Shown here piece by piece: positions 61,891 through 64,000 of a DNA stretch of 64,000 bases; the first letter of the stretch is position 1; each line of letters begins with the position of its first letter. Made by a program: the position numbers and the translations under genes. The DNA is from Paulownia fortunei (Eukaryota > Streptophyta > Magnoliopsida > Lamiales > Paulowniaceae). The DNA lies in contig CM033116.1 in assembly GCA_019321725.1 (NCBI GenBank), positions 18,559,869 to 18,623,868 of the forward strand, read 5' to 3'. The notes under the pieces are model-generated. The model did no database searches. It worked only from the letters and a program-made list of their open reading frames with translations, and was not told the origin of the DNA.

Positions 61891-63082
61891 ATGGAAAAAA
61901 TGCTATCTTTGCGCTATTTTCACGTCCCACTAGCCGCTCTCTTCATCTGTTCATCGTTACTATCAGTGGCAACTTCTGATGAAGCATCAGGATCATCGAT
62001 ATACGAAGTTCTGACGGTTCACGGGCTGCCAATGGGATTACTCCCCAAGGGGGTCAGAAATTTCAGCTTGGATAATTCTGGGAAATTCGAAGTTCACTTG
62101 GATCGCGCTTGTAATGCCAAGTTCGAGAATGAGCTGCACTACGATATGAATGTGTCGGGCACCCTTCGGTACGGGCAGATCGACGGGCTGTCGGGGATTT
62201 CGGCGCAGGATTTGTTTTTGTGGTTTCCTGTGATTGAAATCCGGGTCGATATTCCAAGCTCCGGATTGATTTACTTTAATGTGGGCGTGGTCTCTAAGCA
62301 GTTTTCGCTGTCTTCGTTTGAAACTCCGAGAGATTGTTTGGCTGTTCCGGGTCCGGATCTTCAGGATGGAAGGCAAATAGTGGAGACTGTTTCCAAGGTC
62401 AAATAATCTTTTATAAAGATGATCTGTTTCTATTCTTGGAATTCCATTTATTGGTCCTTTGTCTATTTCTTGGCCTATTATTTTTCTGTCAGTTGTGTGC
62501 CATTCTTTACTTTTTTGTTTTTTCTTTGAGTTTTGGTTTTGGAGCAAGAAATGTGAGGTAGAAAAGGAGCATTTTGCAAAGTAGTGGGTTGATTTGTAGT
62601 TGCAGATAATATAATTCTTGAGCTGAAAAATGAAATGTAGTGCGTTGAATTATTTTTAGTGCCACTTTTTGCGTCAGGTGCCAAAAGGTTGGATCTTTTG
62701 CCTGCTGTAGTCATTTTTGCACCTTCACCCAAAAGTGATTTACCTCATATGGACAATCTAAGAAAGTTTGATGTGGCATTTAGTATTAGCTGTCATTTGC
62801 TGGAGTTCGAAGATAATTTCTTGTTAAAAAAGTTCCCATTTCTCGTTTGATAAATTTTAGAATTTGAAGAAGTTGTACATTGTTTGTGTTCCACTGTTCT
62901 GATGGATATATGACATGCTCGAATTGCTTCTGATTGTGGCTGCATTAGATTTTGTTTTAGTTAGATATTTAAAGTTAACTCTGATCAGAGGAGCTGATTG
63001 ATGAGCCTCTTTTTATCAGATTCGGTTGGGGAAGCTCCAATATGAGTTTGATCAGGATAATGCTGCAAGGACGGCAATGTAG
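61891..63082 (+). CDS. DUF538 secreted protein
   Basis: Two exons, 61891-62397 and 63020-63082, give 189 residues. The donor is AAG|GTCAAA and the acceptor TTTTATCAG|ATTCGG. Without splicing, the frame would stop two codons after the donor (VK*), losing the conserved tail. The second exon adds IRLGKLQYEFDQDNAARTAM, which fits the usual DUF538 ending. Residues 1 to about 29 form a signal peptide (basic start, then LAALFICSSLLSVAT). The DUF538 core (YEVLTVHGLPMGLLPKGV ... FEVHLDRACNAKFE ... LRYGQIDGLSGISAQDLFLW) is a small beta-rich fold of the BPI/LBP type. Its role is not established; links to lipid or cell-wall surfaces and stress have been proposed. The neighbouring DUF538, ferredoxin and CML genes recall At3g07470-At3g07490. 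Confidence 0.92.
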
Positions 63083-64000
63083 ATTTTGCATGCGAGGATG
63101 ATGCACATTAGCTCAATCACATTATGAATTTTCAATTCTTGTATGTACAGATCTGAGGAGAGTCTGCTCTAGAAATCATATTTCTTTGTTCTAGTGTGCG
63201 TGCTTGCGGTTGCGTTTATAGTGCTGAGTCCACAAAGTAGTCATACCGGATCCTCTCCATGATACAATCAACACGAATTCAAGTGGGAGGCATTGAAGGA
63301 TTTGTGTGGAAGATACAGAAGTCATCTGGCTCTTGGAGACAGAGGCGATGACCATACGGGAGCATCATGTCTGGGGGATCAGGTGATAAATTTGCCTAAG
63401 TTTGTTACTGTGTGATTATGAATGTGGACATGAACAGGATTGTTGAATTGGTTCTCTTTTTGTAGTATAAAAGTTAGATGACGAGTTATACATACTTCTA
63501 TCATCGAAGAAAATAAGGAATAAAAGTGTTCTTTTCCCTTTTCAGTTTTGTTATAGTGTTGGTTAAATGTCTACTCATTCTCCATGTACCAGCAACTCAC
63601 TAATTTTGATTTTACTTTGACTACAGTGAATGCTACAGTTATTACTTGGGGGAGAAGGTAAGAATGGAAAACCATATTGGCCGAGTAAAGGAACACTTAT
63701 TGGACACTTAGATGCAACTTTCCTCCATAGTGCAAAACAACTTATTTCCAGATTATAATCTGGTGCTATGCTCTCATTTGTCATCTGATAAATTAAATTT
63801 CAAAGAGCAACTCTAGAAAACAAAAAGAGAGAAAATAATGAACTCCCAAAACATTGAGAGAAAAAAAAAAAAAAGATAAAAGAAAGGGAGGAGGGAGACG
63901 AAACTGAAGAATTAAATGTTCTTAGAATTTTACAGATAGTTGCAGTTAGATTAGCTCAATTTGTGATTGTACTGCCCAACAAGTTACAATCCAATTTATA
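63083..64000. other. 3' flank of the DUF538 gene
   Basis: The first several hundred bases are probably 3' UTR. I see no further exon up to the window edge. A short open frame on the minus strand at 63575-63784 has no family signature. Confidence 0.4.

Noticed and set aside
1..64000. CRISPR array, bacterial operon, tRNA or rRNA genes
   Set aside because: The tandem repeats found have no regular unique spacers, genes have spliceosomal introns, and no tRNA-like cloverleaf or rRNA stretch was recognised by eye. A tRNA scan would be decisive.

Overview
This window is nuclear DNA from a flowering plant, most likely a eudicot. The evidence is split genes with consensus GT-AG introns, AT-rich noncoding DNA full of microsatellites and transposon debris, and recognisable plant families (CRM-domain protein, calmodulin-like protein, plant complex I ferredoxin, plant lipoxygenase, serine carboxypeptidase-like, DUF538). 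I cannot name the species. I see no bacterial, organellar or viral genes, no CRISPR array, and no tRNA or rRNA gene.

Layout. At 1607-1819 (+) lies the last exon of a coiled-coil protein. At 3856-6212 (-) is a four-exon gene for a single-CRM-domain organellar RNA-binding protein, with a TGGGCY (site II) cluster in its promoter. At 9010-9471 (-) is an intronless four-EF-hand calmodulin-like protein. At 18226-18711 (+) is the mitochondrial complex I ferredoxin-like protein. At 24920-29000 (+) is a complete nine-exon lipoxygenase. At 30649-35772 (-) is an eight-exon PARN-like protein. At 37693-45599 (-) is a 14-exon serine carboxypeptidase-like gene whose largest intron holds a Copia fragment. 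At 61891-63082 (+) is a two-exon DUF538 secreted protein with a G-box/TATA promoter. The exon chains were assembled by hand from splice consensus, reading phase and family similarity; all phases close without internal stops.

Between the genes the DNA is mainly repeats. Region 45745-51840 is a nest: an inverted-ended element built of tandem units, split by an LTR-flanked element on the minus strand (LTRs 45944-47842 and 51014-51421), whose left LTR is itself split by a solo LTR (46248-47787). Regions 15064-15760, 22069-22475 and 58588-58866 are tandem arrays. At least four families of short dispersed elements occur more than once.

The genes do not form one pathway. From memory, the order resembles two Arabidopsis chromosome 3 neighbourhoods: At3g25420-At3g25440 (SCPL, PARN-like, CRM) and At3g07470-At3g07490 (DUF538, complex I ferredoxin, CML). 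The window may therefore keep an ancestral order that was later split. The most interesting protein-level observations are a lipoxygenase with Thr at the expected iron-ligand Asn, and a PARN-like protein lacking three of the four DEDD acids. I found no convincing undescribed multi-gene system.
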